A stretch of DNA of 64,000 bases from JALHST01 sp038316335. Its GTDB lineage: Bacteria > Bacteroidota > Bacteroidia > Flavobacteriales > Flavobacteriaceae. The notes under the pieces were generated by a model that was not told the origin of the DNA, searched no databases, and worked only from the letters and a program-made list of their open reading frames with translations. This document shows, in pieces, positions 27,208 through 35,345 of the stretch (position 1 is the stretch's first letter; each line of letters opens with the position of its first letter). Made by a program: the position numbers and the translations under genes. The stretch is taken from NCBI GenBank assembly GCA_038316335.1, contig JBBQAM010000001.1:1-64000 (forward strand), written 5' to 3'.

Positions 27208-27830
27208 TTGTCTTTCTTTTTAAGAAATAGCGTTTCTTTTATGCTTTTTAATCTTCTGAATGCCTTGGTATTCAATTTTTCCTTTTCGGCAGGCACTTTT
27301 TTCTTATCGAGGGTCGGGTCGTACAACATCCCTGTACAAAGACACATTTTGCGTTCGGTACGCGTCAAGATATCAAAATTCTTACAGGTTTGACAACCCT
27401 TCCAGAATTCGGGATCATCGGTCAGTTCAGAAAAGGTAACCGGTTTATAGCCAAGTTCATAATTGATCTTCATCACGGCAAGCCCGGTGGTAATCCCAAA
27501 TATCTTGGCGTGTGGGAATTTCTTCCTTGACAACTCAAAAATAGCCTTCTTTATTTCTTTGGCCAATCCCCTTTCGCGATAATCGGGATGTACGATAAGA
27601 CCTGAATTTGCCACATATTTATCGTGGCCCCAAACTTCAATGTAACAAAATCCGGCAAAAGTATCCCCGTCCAAGGCGATTACCGCGTTACCATTTTGTA
27701 ATTTCTTGTGAATATATTCGGGAGTGCGCTTAGCGATTCCCGTACCTCGAACTTTCGCCGATTCTTCGATAGTGTCGCAAATAATCTGCGCATATTTAAA
27801 ATGCGACTCGCTAGCAATAACAATATTCAT
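27204..27830 (-). CDS. GNAT-family N-acyltransferase with a Cys4 cluster, first gene of the arg operon
   Basis: This 208-residue protein has the GNAT acyl-CoA-binding motif SGLIVHPDYRERGLAKEIKKA (about 76-96) and a following beta-strand/helix FGITTGLAVMKINYELGY. A compact set of four cysteines (Cys146, Cys149, Cys163, Cys165, in CQTC and CLC) lies in the C-terminal third and could bind a metal. As the leading gene of an operon that otherwise has no ArgA or ArgJ, it is a good candidate for the N-acylglutamate synthase, perhaps using succinyl-CoA. That role is inference. It follows an Arg-rich leader peptide and overlaps argG. Confidence 0.85.
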   Translation of the reverse strand: MNIVIASESHFKYAQIICDTIEESAKVRGTGIAKRTPEYIHKKLQNGNAVIALDGDTFAGFCYIEVWGHDKYVANSGLIVHPDYRERGLAKEIKKAIFELSRKKFPHAKIFGITTGLAVMKINYELGYKPVTFSELTDDPEFWKGCQTCKNFDILTRTERKMCLCTGMLYDPTLDKKKVPAEKEKLNTKAFRRLKSIKETLFLKKKDK

Positions 27831-27877
27831 TGATTGTTGCTTTTAGGTTAAAAATTGATATATAATTTGCTGAAGGC

Positions 27878-27899
27878 GGAAATGGACTCACCTATTTCC
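27878..27899 (-). promoter_or_regulatory. Hairpin in the arg operon leader
   Basis: On the transcript, GGAAATAGG pairs with CCATTTCC, with one bulged A and a 5-base loop. The left arm overlaps an alternative pairing (CTATT with AATAG) just upstream, so two exclusive folds are possible. The hairpin lies 17 bases after the leader-peptide stop and about 48 bases before the first operon gene. It has no immediate T-run, so a simple intrinsic terminator is not evident. Confidence 0.45.
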
Positions 27900-27916
27900 A
27901 TAATAGAAAGACACCC

Positions 27917-28000
27917 TTACGGGCGACGACGAAACGGTGTAAAGGAACGGCAAGGGTCAATAGCCCTATTAGTAGTTAGAATAAGCAAATCGTTTCTCAT
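27917..28000 (-). CDS. Candidate arginine attenuator leader peptide (27 residues)
   Basis: This short frame encodes MRNDLLILTTNR followed by AIDPCRSFTPFRRRP and a TAA stop. Six of 27 residues are Arg, with three consecutive Arg codons (CGT CGT CGC, residues 24-26) immediately before the end. The Arg run lies within an alternative stem: ACACC at codons 21-22 can pair with GGTGT just after the stop. It sits between a good promoter and the arginine operon. This is the arrangement expected for translation-dependent attenuation, where ribosomes pausing at Arg codons change the RNA fold. No homologue is known to me, so function is inferred from composition and position. Confidence 0.65.
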   Translation of the reverse strand: MRNDLLILTTNRAIDPCRSFTPFRRRP

Positions 28001-28007
28001 TACCGGT

Positions 28008-28039
28008 CAAAAGTACAAATTTAAACGGATTCGCCCCAA
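28008..28039 (-). promoter_or_regulatory. Promoter of the arg leader and operon
   Basis: On the minus strand TACTTTTG (28015-28008) matches the -7 consensus TAnnTTTG, and TTG (28039-28037) lies 21 bases upstream at the right place for the -33 element. An overlapping second match, TAAATTTG, lies at 28023-28016. Transcription would start only a few bases to about 12 bases before the leader ATG. Confidence 0.6.
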
Positions 28040-28046
28040 TGGGGGA

Positions 28047-29408
28047 CTAATTTTTTCGAAATAACAATTTTTCTCCTCTTGTCCTGAATATTTCGTAACT
28101 AAAAAAACCGATAACGCAGATATATTCAATTGCCAATAGCCCCATATGCTCGACAAAATCAGTTTGGGAATAGGCAAAGTAACTAAGGATTACCACAATA
28201 GACCAAAGAAGGGCGAACCTATATTCTGTAAAAATTGCAAGCAATACCAAGAATACGATATACCAAGGATGAACGGTCGATGACAGAAAATAATAGAGTG
28301 TGAGCACTAATAGCATATTGGTGATCAAGTTTTGTAATTTTTGATTCCTGCCATAAATGCTAAATAGCAAAGTAATCCCAATGATGACATATGGGGTAAT
28401 TGTACCATAGGTTTTAATCAATTCCCAGGGTTTGGCTCCATCTCCGATGGCGAGTTGCTTTATCAAGTTATAGGGGCCGGCATTGAATTCGAAATTAGAA
28501 AACCAGAGTCCAACGGTGCTCGTATAATTCGTAATGAAATCGGTGGTATATAAAGGAAGTAGCAATAAAAGGCAAGTTGCACCCATGATTAGGTAAAAGT
28601 AGCTGCTTTTCTTGAGTCCGAAATAACCAATGAACAAAGGCAGGAACAACATAGGCACAAGTTTCGTGGATACCGAAAGGCCAAAGAGAATAGCGGCGGG
28701 AAACCATTTGTTTGTTGAAACAAAATAAAGCGCGCAAGTAAAGAAGAACAGCATGATGGCTTCGAAGTGCAGGTTTCCGGTTAGTTCGATGATAATCAAT
28801 GGATTTAGGAAATACCAAAAAATAAGATGTGGGGAGCGATTCAAGAATTTGAGTAGTTTCCTGCCATAATACACAATGCCAACATCGGCCAAGATGAGTA
28901 ACACCCTGATGACAATCACCTTGCTAAGAATACTCTTCCCGCCCAGCAGTGCGGCCAAGGCGAAGAAATACTGGCTTAGAGGAGGATAATTGCTAAAATG
29001 TTGTGCGCTCAATGCGCCCATGCCCTCATAAAGCTCTTGGGCATTAGCAATTGGCAAAATATCTTGACGAATCAAAACATCGGGCAATTGCACATATGGA
29101 TTCATGCCAGAAAGTATCAATTCCCCGTCCCAGATAAAACGGTAAAAGTCTTGCGAAAGATTGGGCTCGACAAATAGAAAGGCGAGGCGAAAAAGTATCC
29201 CGACTACCAAAAGAAATTTAAAATTCCATTTTTCAAATTGAATGAGCTTAAAGCAGATAAAGAAAAGGGCTGCAAAAAGTGTAATCAGTTTTATAAAATC
29301 GGTGCGTTCCAAATGGTGTGCGAAGGAGTAGTAGAATACCCAACTTACTAGGGCCAATAGCAACGAAACTTTATGGAGTTTTAAGTAAGTGGCCAGTTGG
29401 TTAGACAT
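28047..29408 (-). CDS. GT-C-fold mannosyltransferase-like membrane protein
   Basis: This 453-residue polytopic protein has about 11-12 hydrophobic helices. The first luminal loop carries the acidic motif SQDFYRFIWDGELI, typical of polyprenyl-phosphate-sugar-dependent GT-C enzymes, and a conserved NYPPLSQYFF follows. It resembles bacterial alpha-mannosyltransferases that use polyprenyl-phosphate mannose. It lies downstream of two GT2 genes on the same strand, one of which resembles dolichol-phosphate mannose synthase and could make its donor. Sugar and acceptor are not established. Confidence 0.75.
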   Translation of the reverse strand: MSNQLATYLKLHKVSLLLALVSWVFYYSFAHHLERTDFIKLITLFAALFFICFKLIQFEKWNFKFLLVVGILFRLAFLFVEPNLSQDFYRFIWDGELILSGMNPYVQLPDVLIRQDILPIANAQELYEGMGALSAQHFSNYPPLSQYFFALAALLGGKSILSKVIVIRVLLILADVGIVYYGRKLLKFLNRSPHLIFWYFLNPLIIIELTGNLHFEAIMLFFFTCALYFVSTNKWFPAAILFGLSVSTKLVPMLFLPLFIGYFGLKKSSYFYLIMGATCLLLLLPLYTTDFITNYTSTVGLWFSNFEFNAGPYNLIKQLAIGDGAKPWELIKTYGTITPYVIIGITLLFSIYGRNQKLQNLITNMLLVLTLYYFLSSTVHPWYIVFLVLLAIFTEYRFALLWSIVVILSYFAYSQTDFVEHMGLLAIEYICVIGFFSYEIFRTRGEKLLFRKN

Positions 29409-29659
29409 TTTAAGTAGATTTTCTGCGCGACTAATTTAGGGTATTTAAGGGAGATTTTGAGGCCGTACCCCTTAGACCCTGTAGGCAGGCATTTTGCGGT
29501 TGATTTTTTCAAGGAAGGAAAAACAATAGGATATCCTTACACCTCCCTCGTAAAAGGCTGCGATAAGTACTATGAGATTCAAACGGGGATGGGTAAAATC
29601 CTAGCCAATTACTTCTGTAAAGCGCTAAATCGGATTATTTACGACCTATAGTTGATGAA

Positions 29660-31144
29660 TTAAGCCCTTGCGGTCAATGATTTAAAGAACACAAAACCAA
29701 AGCCTAGAAACAACATCAAATGAAAGGGAAAGAGCCCAAAATCATTTAATGGGATGGCCAGATACATCCCAAAAAGGAAATAAATCATCAAGACCGCTTC
29801 GAAAATCATATTCGGCGATAGTTTCGTTGAAAGGTATTTGTTGGTTTTCCAACTATCGGTTAAACTGTTCAGGTTGAATTTCGGGGTACGCACAAATTCG
29901 CTGCGCTTGCCCATATGGCCTTCTAAAACTGCAATGGAGTTGTGTAATGAAAAGCCGAGTGCAACCGAGAAAAAAGTAAAGAAGAGTTTAATATAGTCAA
30001 CAAAATTGTCGAAACTGCTGCCCTGTATGCTTTTATAAGTAAACCAATAACATATGAAAAGAATTATGGTACTTAATATAAAGAAATTGGTTGCCTGAAA
30101 AAGCCATTCCAAATTGTCGTAGGCGTTTTTGATATACAGCATCGGAATGCTTAAAAAGGCCACGATAAAGACACATAAAAACATTGAACTATTCAATAAG
30201 TGCATGACCCCATGAAATTTTGTCTTGAACGAAATGTTCTTGGCAGTAATGACACTCGATACACTTTTGCGAAAGTTTTCGGCCCCTCCCTTGTTCCATC
30301 TGAATTGCTGGGAACGCGCTGCACTGATTACCACTGGAAGTTCTGCGGGTGTTTCAACATCTTCAAGATACTTGAATTTCCAGTTTTTTAACTGCGCCCG
30401 ATAACTAAGGTCAAGATCTTCGGTCAACGTATCGCCTTCCCAATTGCCGGCATCGAGGATGCATTCCTTGCGCCAGATACCAGCAGTACCATTAAAATTT
30501 ATAAAATGGCCCTTGGCATTCCTGCCTACTTGTTCTAAGGTAAAATGAGCATCCAAGGCAAAGGCCTGGATACGCGTTAACGTCGAATAATCCCGGTTAA
30601 TGTGGCCCCAACGGGTTTGTACTACCCCAATTTCAGGATCTTTAAAATAAATGACCGTCTTTTTCAACCAGTCACTGGCAGGAAGGAAATCGGCATCGAA
30701 AATGGCAATAAAATCCCCTTTTGCGATTTCAAGCCCTTCTTTAAGGGCACCTGCCTTATATCCTTGTCGGTTTTCACGGCGAATGTGGGTGATATCCAAA
30801 CCGGCCTCCCGAAGCGTATCGATATGTTTTGCAGTGATGTGCACCGAATCATCGGTTGAATCATCAAGCACCTGGATTTCCAACTTACTTTTAGGATACG
30901 CTATCTTCGATATATTCTCGAGCAGTCGTTCCATAACATATTCCTCGTTATACACGGGAAGTTGTATCGTAACGTAAGGAATTTCCTTTGGATCTAAAAG
31001 GTTAAACTTAGGGGCTGTTTGGTTGCTTCGCTTGTATCCAAGATAATTGACCAAAAGATTTAGTTGCGCAAGACTGTATAAAAAAATCAGAACCAGTGCA
31101 AGACTGTAAATGGTGATGATGATATAAGTTATTGTTAGTCCCAT
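29660..31144 (-). CDS. Processive-type family 2 glycosyltransferase (cellulose-synthase-like)
   Basis: This 494-residue enzyme has one N-terminal helix, a cytoplasmic GT2 domain (about 45-310) and four or five C-terminal helices. Catalytic landmarks are DDSTDDSV, the metal-binding IFDADFLP, TEDLDLSYR and QQFRWNKGG (the QxxRW motif of processive beta-glycosyltransferases). It lies two bases after a smaller GT2 gene, so the pair is co-transcribed. Homologues are often annotated as cellulose synthase-like or glucomannan 4-beta-mannosyltransferase-like; the product here is unknown. Confidence 0.88.
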   Translation of the reverse strand: MGLTITYIIITIYSLALVLIFLYSLAQLNLLVNYLGYKRSNQTAPKFNLLDPKEIPYVTIQLPVYNEEYVMERLLENISKIAYPKSKLEIQVLDDSTDDSVHITAKHIDTLREAGLDITHIRRENRQGYKAGALKEGLEIAKGDFIAIFDADFLPASDWLKKTVIYFKDPEIGVVQTRWGHINRDYSTLTRIQAFALDAHFTLEQVGRNAKGHFINFNGTAGIWRKECILDAGNWEGDTLTEDLDLSYRAQLKNWKFKYLEDVETPAELPVVISAARSQQFRWNKGGAENFRKSVSSVITAKNISFKTKFHGVMHLLNSSMFLCVFIVAFLSIPMLYIKNAYDNLEWLFQATNFFILSTIILFICYWFTYKSIQGSSFDNFVDYIKLFFTFFSVALGFSLHNSIAVLEGHMGKRSEFVRTPKFNLNSLTDSWKTNKYLSTKLSPNMIFEAVLMIYFLFGMYLAIPLNDFGLFPFHLMLFLGFGFVFFKSLTARA

Positions 31145-31146
31145 TT

Positions 31147-31836
31147 TTATCGAATGCTATATTTAAAAATCCAACCCAAAATTTTTACGCCTGCAAATAT
31201 ACTACCTTTAATCGTTCCTGACACTTTTGAGATGCCAATTCTTTTCTTGTAACGCACTGGTACTTCGGCATATGTCAAATGGAGCTTTAAGGCCTTTAAC
31301 TGCATCTCCACGGTCCAGCCATATGTTTTATCTTCCATTTGTAAGGCCAACAACTTTTCATACTTTATGGCCCTAAACGGTCCTAGGTCGGTAAATGTTG
31401 CCCTAAAAAATAATTTCATCAACTTGGTAGCCAGCCAATTACCAAAAATTTGTTGGGGGGTCATACTGTCCTCTTCCCTTAATTCCTTGACCCTTGCACC
31501 GATGACGAAATCAATACCGTCCTCAATGATGGGGTTGACCACCTTCATGAGCTCTTCCGGATAATCGGAATAGTCTCCATCCATAAATACGATAATGTCG
31601 GGTTGTTTGGACTGTTTAGCAATGTAATTAATTCCACAAAGGCACGCATGGCCATAACCAGGCCTATTTTCGGTGAGTACAGTTGCCCCGGACTTCCTTG
31701 CATTCTCGGCCGTAGCATCGGTCGAATTGTTATTGACTACGATGATCTCAGAAACTATTTTCGGAATTTCCTTCACGACAAGACCTATCGATTCGGCTTC
31801 ATTGAATGCGGGAATAATTACGTTTATAGTGTGCAT
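31147..31836 (-). CDS. Family 2 glycosyltransferase (polyprenol-phosphate mannose synthase-like)
   Basis: This 229-residue GT2 protein has NVIIPAFNEAESIGLVV, NNNSTDATAE, VFMDGDYSDYPEEL (DxD-like metal motif) and FTDLGPFRAIKYEKLL near the C-terminal half. It has no long C-terminal membrane domain. The pattern matches DPM1-like enzymes that charge a polyprenyl phosphate with a hexose. Together with the downstream GT2 and GT-C genes it suggests a small lipid-linked glycan pathway; this link is inference. Confidence 0.85.
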   Translation of the reverse strand: MHTINVIIPAFNEAESIGLVVKEIPKIVSEIIVVNNNSTDATAENARKSGATVLTENRPGYGHACLCGINYIAKQSKQPDIIVFMDGDYSDYPEELMKVVNPIIEDGIDFVIGARVKELREEDSMTPQQIFGNWLATKLMKLFFRATFTDLGPFRAIKYEKLLALQMEDKTYGWTVEMQLKALKLHLTYAEVPVRYKKRIGISKVSGTIKGSIFAGVKILGWIFKYSIR

Positions 31837-31887
31837 TGTTCAAAAGGAATACCTTTACGGTAGGATATTAAAATGGGCCAAAAGTAG

Positions 31888-33468
31888 TTATTTCCTATTC
31901 AATATTTCTATCAAATCCACATCATTGCCCAATAGTATTTCAGTCGGATTGATACGTCCCTTCAAGGGGCCATTTTCCAATTTTAGAACCCCACGGGGGC
32001 AAACGGCTGCGCAGATACCACATCCGACACAACTTGATCGGATAATATTTTCTCCCTTTTGGGCATAAGCACGCACATCGATTCCCTGTTCGCAATAGGT
32101 TGAACAATTGCCACAGGAAATACATTGTCCACCATTCGTTGTAATTCTAAAACGCGATTTAAAACGTTGAACGGCCCCCATATAAGCGGCTAACGGACAC
32201 CCGAACCGGCACCAGACCCGATTCCCGAAAATGGGATAGAAGCCGGTTCCGACAACCCCCGCAAAAATGGCTCCTATCATTAGACTATAGGTGTTCTGTA
32301 TGCTCGAAGTCTTGATGCCAAGTACGGACCCCGATTCGCTAAAAAAACTATAGAGTGTCATGCCGGTCATGACCAGGGCAAAGAGCAATACCCCATGGAT
32401 CAACCAGCGCTCAACTTTCCAGGAAAAAAGCGATTTACTCGAGTGTTGTCTATAGGGATCCCCCAAGGTTTCGGCCAAACCTCCACAACCACAGACCCAG
32501 GAACAATACCATCGTTTTCCAAAAAAATAGACCATAATCGGGACGATTAGCAATGTAAGTGCAATGCCCCAAAAGAGGATAAAAAGACCGATTCCCCCAC
32601 TGTTCAACAATTCCTTCAGATTGTATTGAAAAAAGAAGTCATAATCCAAGGGGAACGCATTTTTAAAATCATAATACGGCATTTGAAGACGCACCATAAT
32701 TTCAGGTATCAAGAACGCAAAGACAATTTGAAAAAATAGTACCGAAGTCGTACGTACCATCTGATATAGGTTGTGACGATACTTTATGTACATCCTGACG
32801 GCCATCACGGTCATCACCGTACAATACATGAATCCGTACACGAACCAATGCCCTGCGGGGTTTCCGCTCAAGCTTTCGCTGATAGGGTCTGCCAAATAGG
32901 TCCAATTTACAGCATACTCAGGACGAAAATACAGTATCAGATAGAATGCGACCAGAAAAATGAAGACACCCCAGGCGATCCATCCTCGGTTCGTCGAATT
33001 CTGATGATAGATACCATCGTTTTTGATGCCTTTTTTACCCAACAGAATTACGTTCGGAAGAATGAATAATAGGGCGCCTACTATTCCGAGACCAAAGGTA
33101 AAAAACCACATAAGCCCTTTATGTTCTGGGATAAAACCGGTGCCTGAGGATTTGGCCAACAACTCGGCCATATCATGTGGTTTGGTATAGATTACTTGGT
33201 CGTACTGCTTGTTTTTTCTGTGTTGTGTATTTGCCGTTTCAAGAGCTTCCCCAATTTTTGGGGATAGCGTCATCATTCCAGTGAATTTCTGGCCAACCAC
33301 ATTTTTTTCGATTTCTTTTTTGAAAACAGCGCTTTTTATGCCCTTTTCCTGCACGATTTGATCGAAGTTTGATTGCGTTACCTGAAACGTACCCAGAAAG
33401 ATCAACGAAATAAAAACCCCTAAGCCTACTAAAAATAGTATTAGGCCGCTATTTTTTAGTGTTTTCAT
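31888..33468 (-). CDS. Membrane polyferredoxin (NapH/NosR/CcoG-like 4Fe-4S protein)
   Basis: This protein of about 526 residues has several membrane helices, two membrane-associated Cys motifs (CSWVCGCGG and CRFGCPLAA) and two C-terminal 4Fe-4S motifs (CISCGNCSTYCEQG and CVGCGICAAVCPRG). The start at 33468 gives MKTLKNSG and a plausible ribosome site (AAAGGG) upstream; an earlier ATG at 33486 would overlap the preceding gene. It follows a pyridine-nucleotide flavoprotein gene by 10 bases. The pair could pass electrons between NAD(P)H and a membrane pool. The end acceptor is unknown. Confidence 0.85.
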   Translation of the reverse strand: MKTLKNSGLILFLVGLGVFISLIFLGTFQVTQSNFDQIVQEKGIKSAVFKKEIEKNVVGQKFTGMMTLSPKIGEALETANTQHRKNKQYDQVIYTKPHDMAELLAKSSGTGFIPEHKGLMWFFTFGLGIVGALLFILPNVILLGKKGIKNDGIYHQNSTNRGWIAWGVFIFLVAFYLILYFRPEYAVNWTYLADPISESLSGNPAGHWFVYGFMYCTVMTVMAVRMYIKYRHNLYQMVRTTSVLFFQIVFAFLIPEIMVRLQMPYYDFKNAFPLDYDFFFQYNLKELLNSGGIGLFILFWGIALTLLIVPIMVYFFGKRWYCSWVCGCGGLAETLGDPYRQHSSKSLFSWKVERWLIHGVLLFALVMTGMTLYSFFSESGSVLGIKTSSIQNTYSLMIGAIFAGVVGTGFYPIFGNRVWCRFGCPLAAYMGAVQRFKSRFRITTNGGQCISCGNCSTYCEQGIDVRAYAQKGENIIRSSCVGCGICAAVCPRGVLKLENGPLKGRINPTEILLGNDVDLIEILNRK

Positions 33469-33478
33469 AAAAAGCCCT

Positions 33479-34825
33479 TTATGCATTATTGAAAATTCGT
33501 TGCCAACTTTTTTTTCGGACTTTTAGGTCCGTCCCAAATTCTGAATTGTAGTGCTTTAAAATATCCGCTTCATACTGTCGATAGAATTCCGGATCAAAAT
33601 TGGCATCCTTTAAGTTTTCCAATACGTACCCAATTTCCTTTTGCTCATTCAACCAGCGGTCGAATATTTCATGACGCATGCGTATACCAAAGGCGTTGAT
33701 TCCTAGAAATTGCTTTGATTCCTTATGGAAGGCTATTGTTATACAGATATGTTCTTTCGGATGCCGCCAATGAAAGTGTTGTTCATACACTTTTCTCCCG
33801 GCTTCGTTAAAAACCCATCCATATGTTTGATATTCAATATCAAGGAACTTGGCCGAATTGAACCAATTTCCGGGATTATACGAGGTCTTTTTGCCGCATA
33901 TGGTCTGGGCCAAGGCTTCGCCCATCATTCTGCCAGTATACCAGACTGCCTCGACCGGTTTCCGGTTTCCAATTGCTTGGCGTTGCTCGGCACAATCTCC
34001 AATAGCATAGATATTTTCAATATTTGTCTCCAGAAATCGGTTTACCTTGACTCCTTTGCCAAGATCAAGTCCCGAATCTTTCAGGAAATCGATGTTCGGG
34101 CGCACCCCGGCCGTCAACCCGACCAAATTGCAAGGAATGGTTTCACCGCTATCGGTCAGTACCGCCTTGGCCCTGCCATGTTCGTCAGAAAGAATTTCCT
34201 TGAGATTCGTGTCCAATCGCAAATCGATGTGGTGTTCCAAGATATGCTCAGTGATCATTTGTGATTCGCCTTGGGGAAGGACCCCGTTCCAAAAACTTTT
34301 CTCACGTACTAAAAATGTCACCGGGATTTTTCGACTTCGTAACATTTCAACCAGTTCGATTCCGATTAAACCACCCCCGACAACAACCGCTCTTTTGCAA
34401 ACCTCCTTATCGGGGGCTGTCATTTCAAGTAGTTCTAGGTCCTGTTTTGAATATAAACCCTGTACCCCTAACAAGTCTTGGCCAGGCCAGTCAAATTTGT
34501 TCGATTTTGAACCGGTTGCAAGAATCAACGTATCATACCCAATGATACGACCATCCTTTAAAACCAATTTTTTATTCGGGGGATCTACTTTTGTGACATA
34601 CCCATTTACCAATTCGATCCGGTTCTTTTTCCAAAACCAATTTTCATAAGGTTGAATATGCTCGAATTTCATGTGGCCCATATATACGTACATGAGCGCC
34701 GTACGGGAAAAAAAATAATCGTTCTCAGGAGAAATTAAGGTAATCCGATAATCTGTATTTTTTCGAATATGGCGCGCTGCCGTAACACCGGCAATACCAT
34801 TCCCAATAATGACAATATGTTGCAT
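33479..34825 (-). CDS. NAD(P)/FAD-dependent pyridine nucleotide-disulfide-type oxidoreductase
   Basis: This 448-residue flavoprotein has the FAD motif IIGNGIAGVTAARHI, a second dinucleotide fold VVVGGGLIGIELVEML and the FAD-binding IYAIGDCAE. This is the layout of NirB-like or rubredoxin/ferredoxin-reductase-like enzymes, without the redox-active CxxxxC pair of disulfide reductases. A C-terminal extension (about 330-448) is rich in Tyr, Trp and His. It precedes the polyferredoxin gene by 10 bases and is probably its electron-transfer partner. Confidence 0.85.
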   Translation of the reverse strand: MQHIVIIGNGIAGVTAARHIRKNTDYRITLISPENDYFFSRTALMYVYMGHMKFEHIQPYENWFWKKNRIELVNGYVTKVDPPNKKLVLKDGRIIGYDTLILATGSKSNKFDWPGQDLLGVQGLYSKQDLELLEMTAPDKEVCKRAVVVGGGLIGIELVEMLRSRKIPVTFLVREKSFWNGVLPQGESQMITEHILEHHIDLRLDTNLKEILSDEHGRAKAVLTDSGETIPCNLVGLTAGVRPNIDFLKDSGLDLGKGVKVNRFLETNIENIYAIGDCAEQRQAIGNRKPVEAVWYTGRMMGEALAQTICGKKTSYNPGNWFNSAKFLDIEYQTYGWVFNEAGRKVYEQHFHWRHPKEHICITIAFHKESKQFLGINAFGIRMRHEIFDRWLNEQKEIGYVLENLKDANFDPEFYRQYEADILKHYNSEFGTDLKVRKKSWQRIFNNA

Positions 34826-34911
34826 TTGGTTTCTAGTTGTTGAAGGGTCAGTCGTTTTTAAAGATAGGAACTTAATCTATACTGTGTTTTTTTTATACCA
34901 ATGTATGTTTT

Positions 34912-35308
34912 TTACGGGGTGCTTTCGACCGGACTACTAGGATTTTCTCCATCGAGGTGCATCCGCCAGACACTTTGCCGAAAATTGATAACCGTATGTG
35001 GTTCCGAGATGGTGAGATTATTTTCAGTTGATACGTTATAATTTGCGTTTAAATCAGGGGTATTCAAAAAATTCCTTGGAATGCCCTTGCCAGGTCGGAA
35101 TGATAACTAGGTTGGTTTCAAAATTTAGGAGATCTTCGAATGCATTCACATTCCTTCGAGTGAAAAAGACGACCATTTCTGGTCATCATACAATCGAACA
35201 GCAGTGAACGTACTCCTTGCCTCTTATTTTCAGTTGCCCGAATTCATAATTAATGAACAACTGATTCCTACTAATGTGGGGTACATCTTGGCTGATTTGT
35301 TGAACCGA
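34912..35308 (-). pseudogene. Probable frameshifted gene remnant of unknown family
   Basis: Reading leftward, several protein-like segments succeed one another in different frames: QDVPHISRNQLFINYEFGQ, STFTAVRLYDDQKWSSF, RNVNAFEDLLNFETNLVII, then PTWQGHSKEFFEY. After a shift at a run of six A/T bases (35066-35071) come DLNANYNVSTENNLTIS and EPHTVINFRQSVWRMHLDG, ending at TAA (34912). No single frame exceeds about 55 codons. The composition looks like a former gene with at least three shifts rather than random DNA, but I recognise no family. The rest of 34826-35345 shows no other gene. Confidence 0.35.
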
Positions 35309-35345
35309 TTAAAAAACTTACTTTAGGGTCATTAACTGCCACTAA

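Noticed and set aside
27878..27899. Reading the arg leader hairpin as a classical intrinsic terminator
   Set aside because: No T-run follows the stem; the nearest run of Ts is about 20 bases further. It is kept as a regulatory hairpin only.
29418..29651. A 77-codon open frame on the plus strand between two minus-strand glycosyltransferase genes
   Set aside because: Its best start is a TTG, it lacks a promoter or ribosome site, and I recognise nothing in it. It could be a remnant, but there is too little support.
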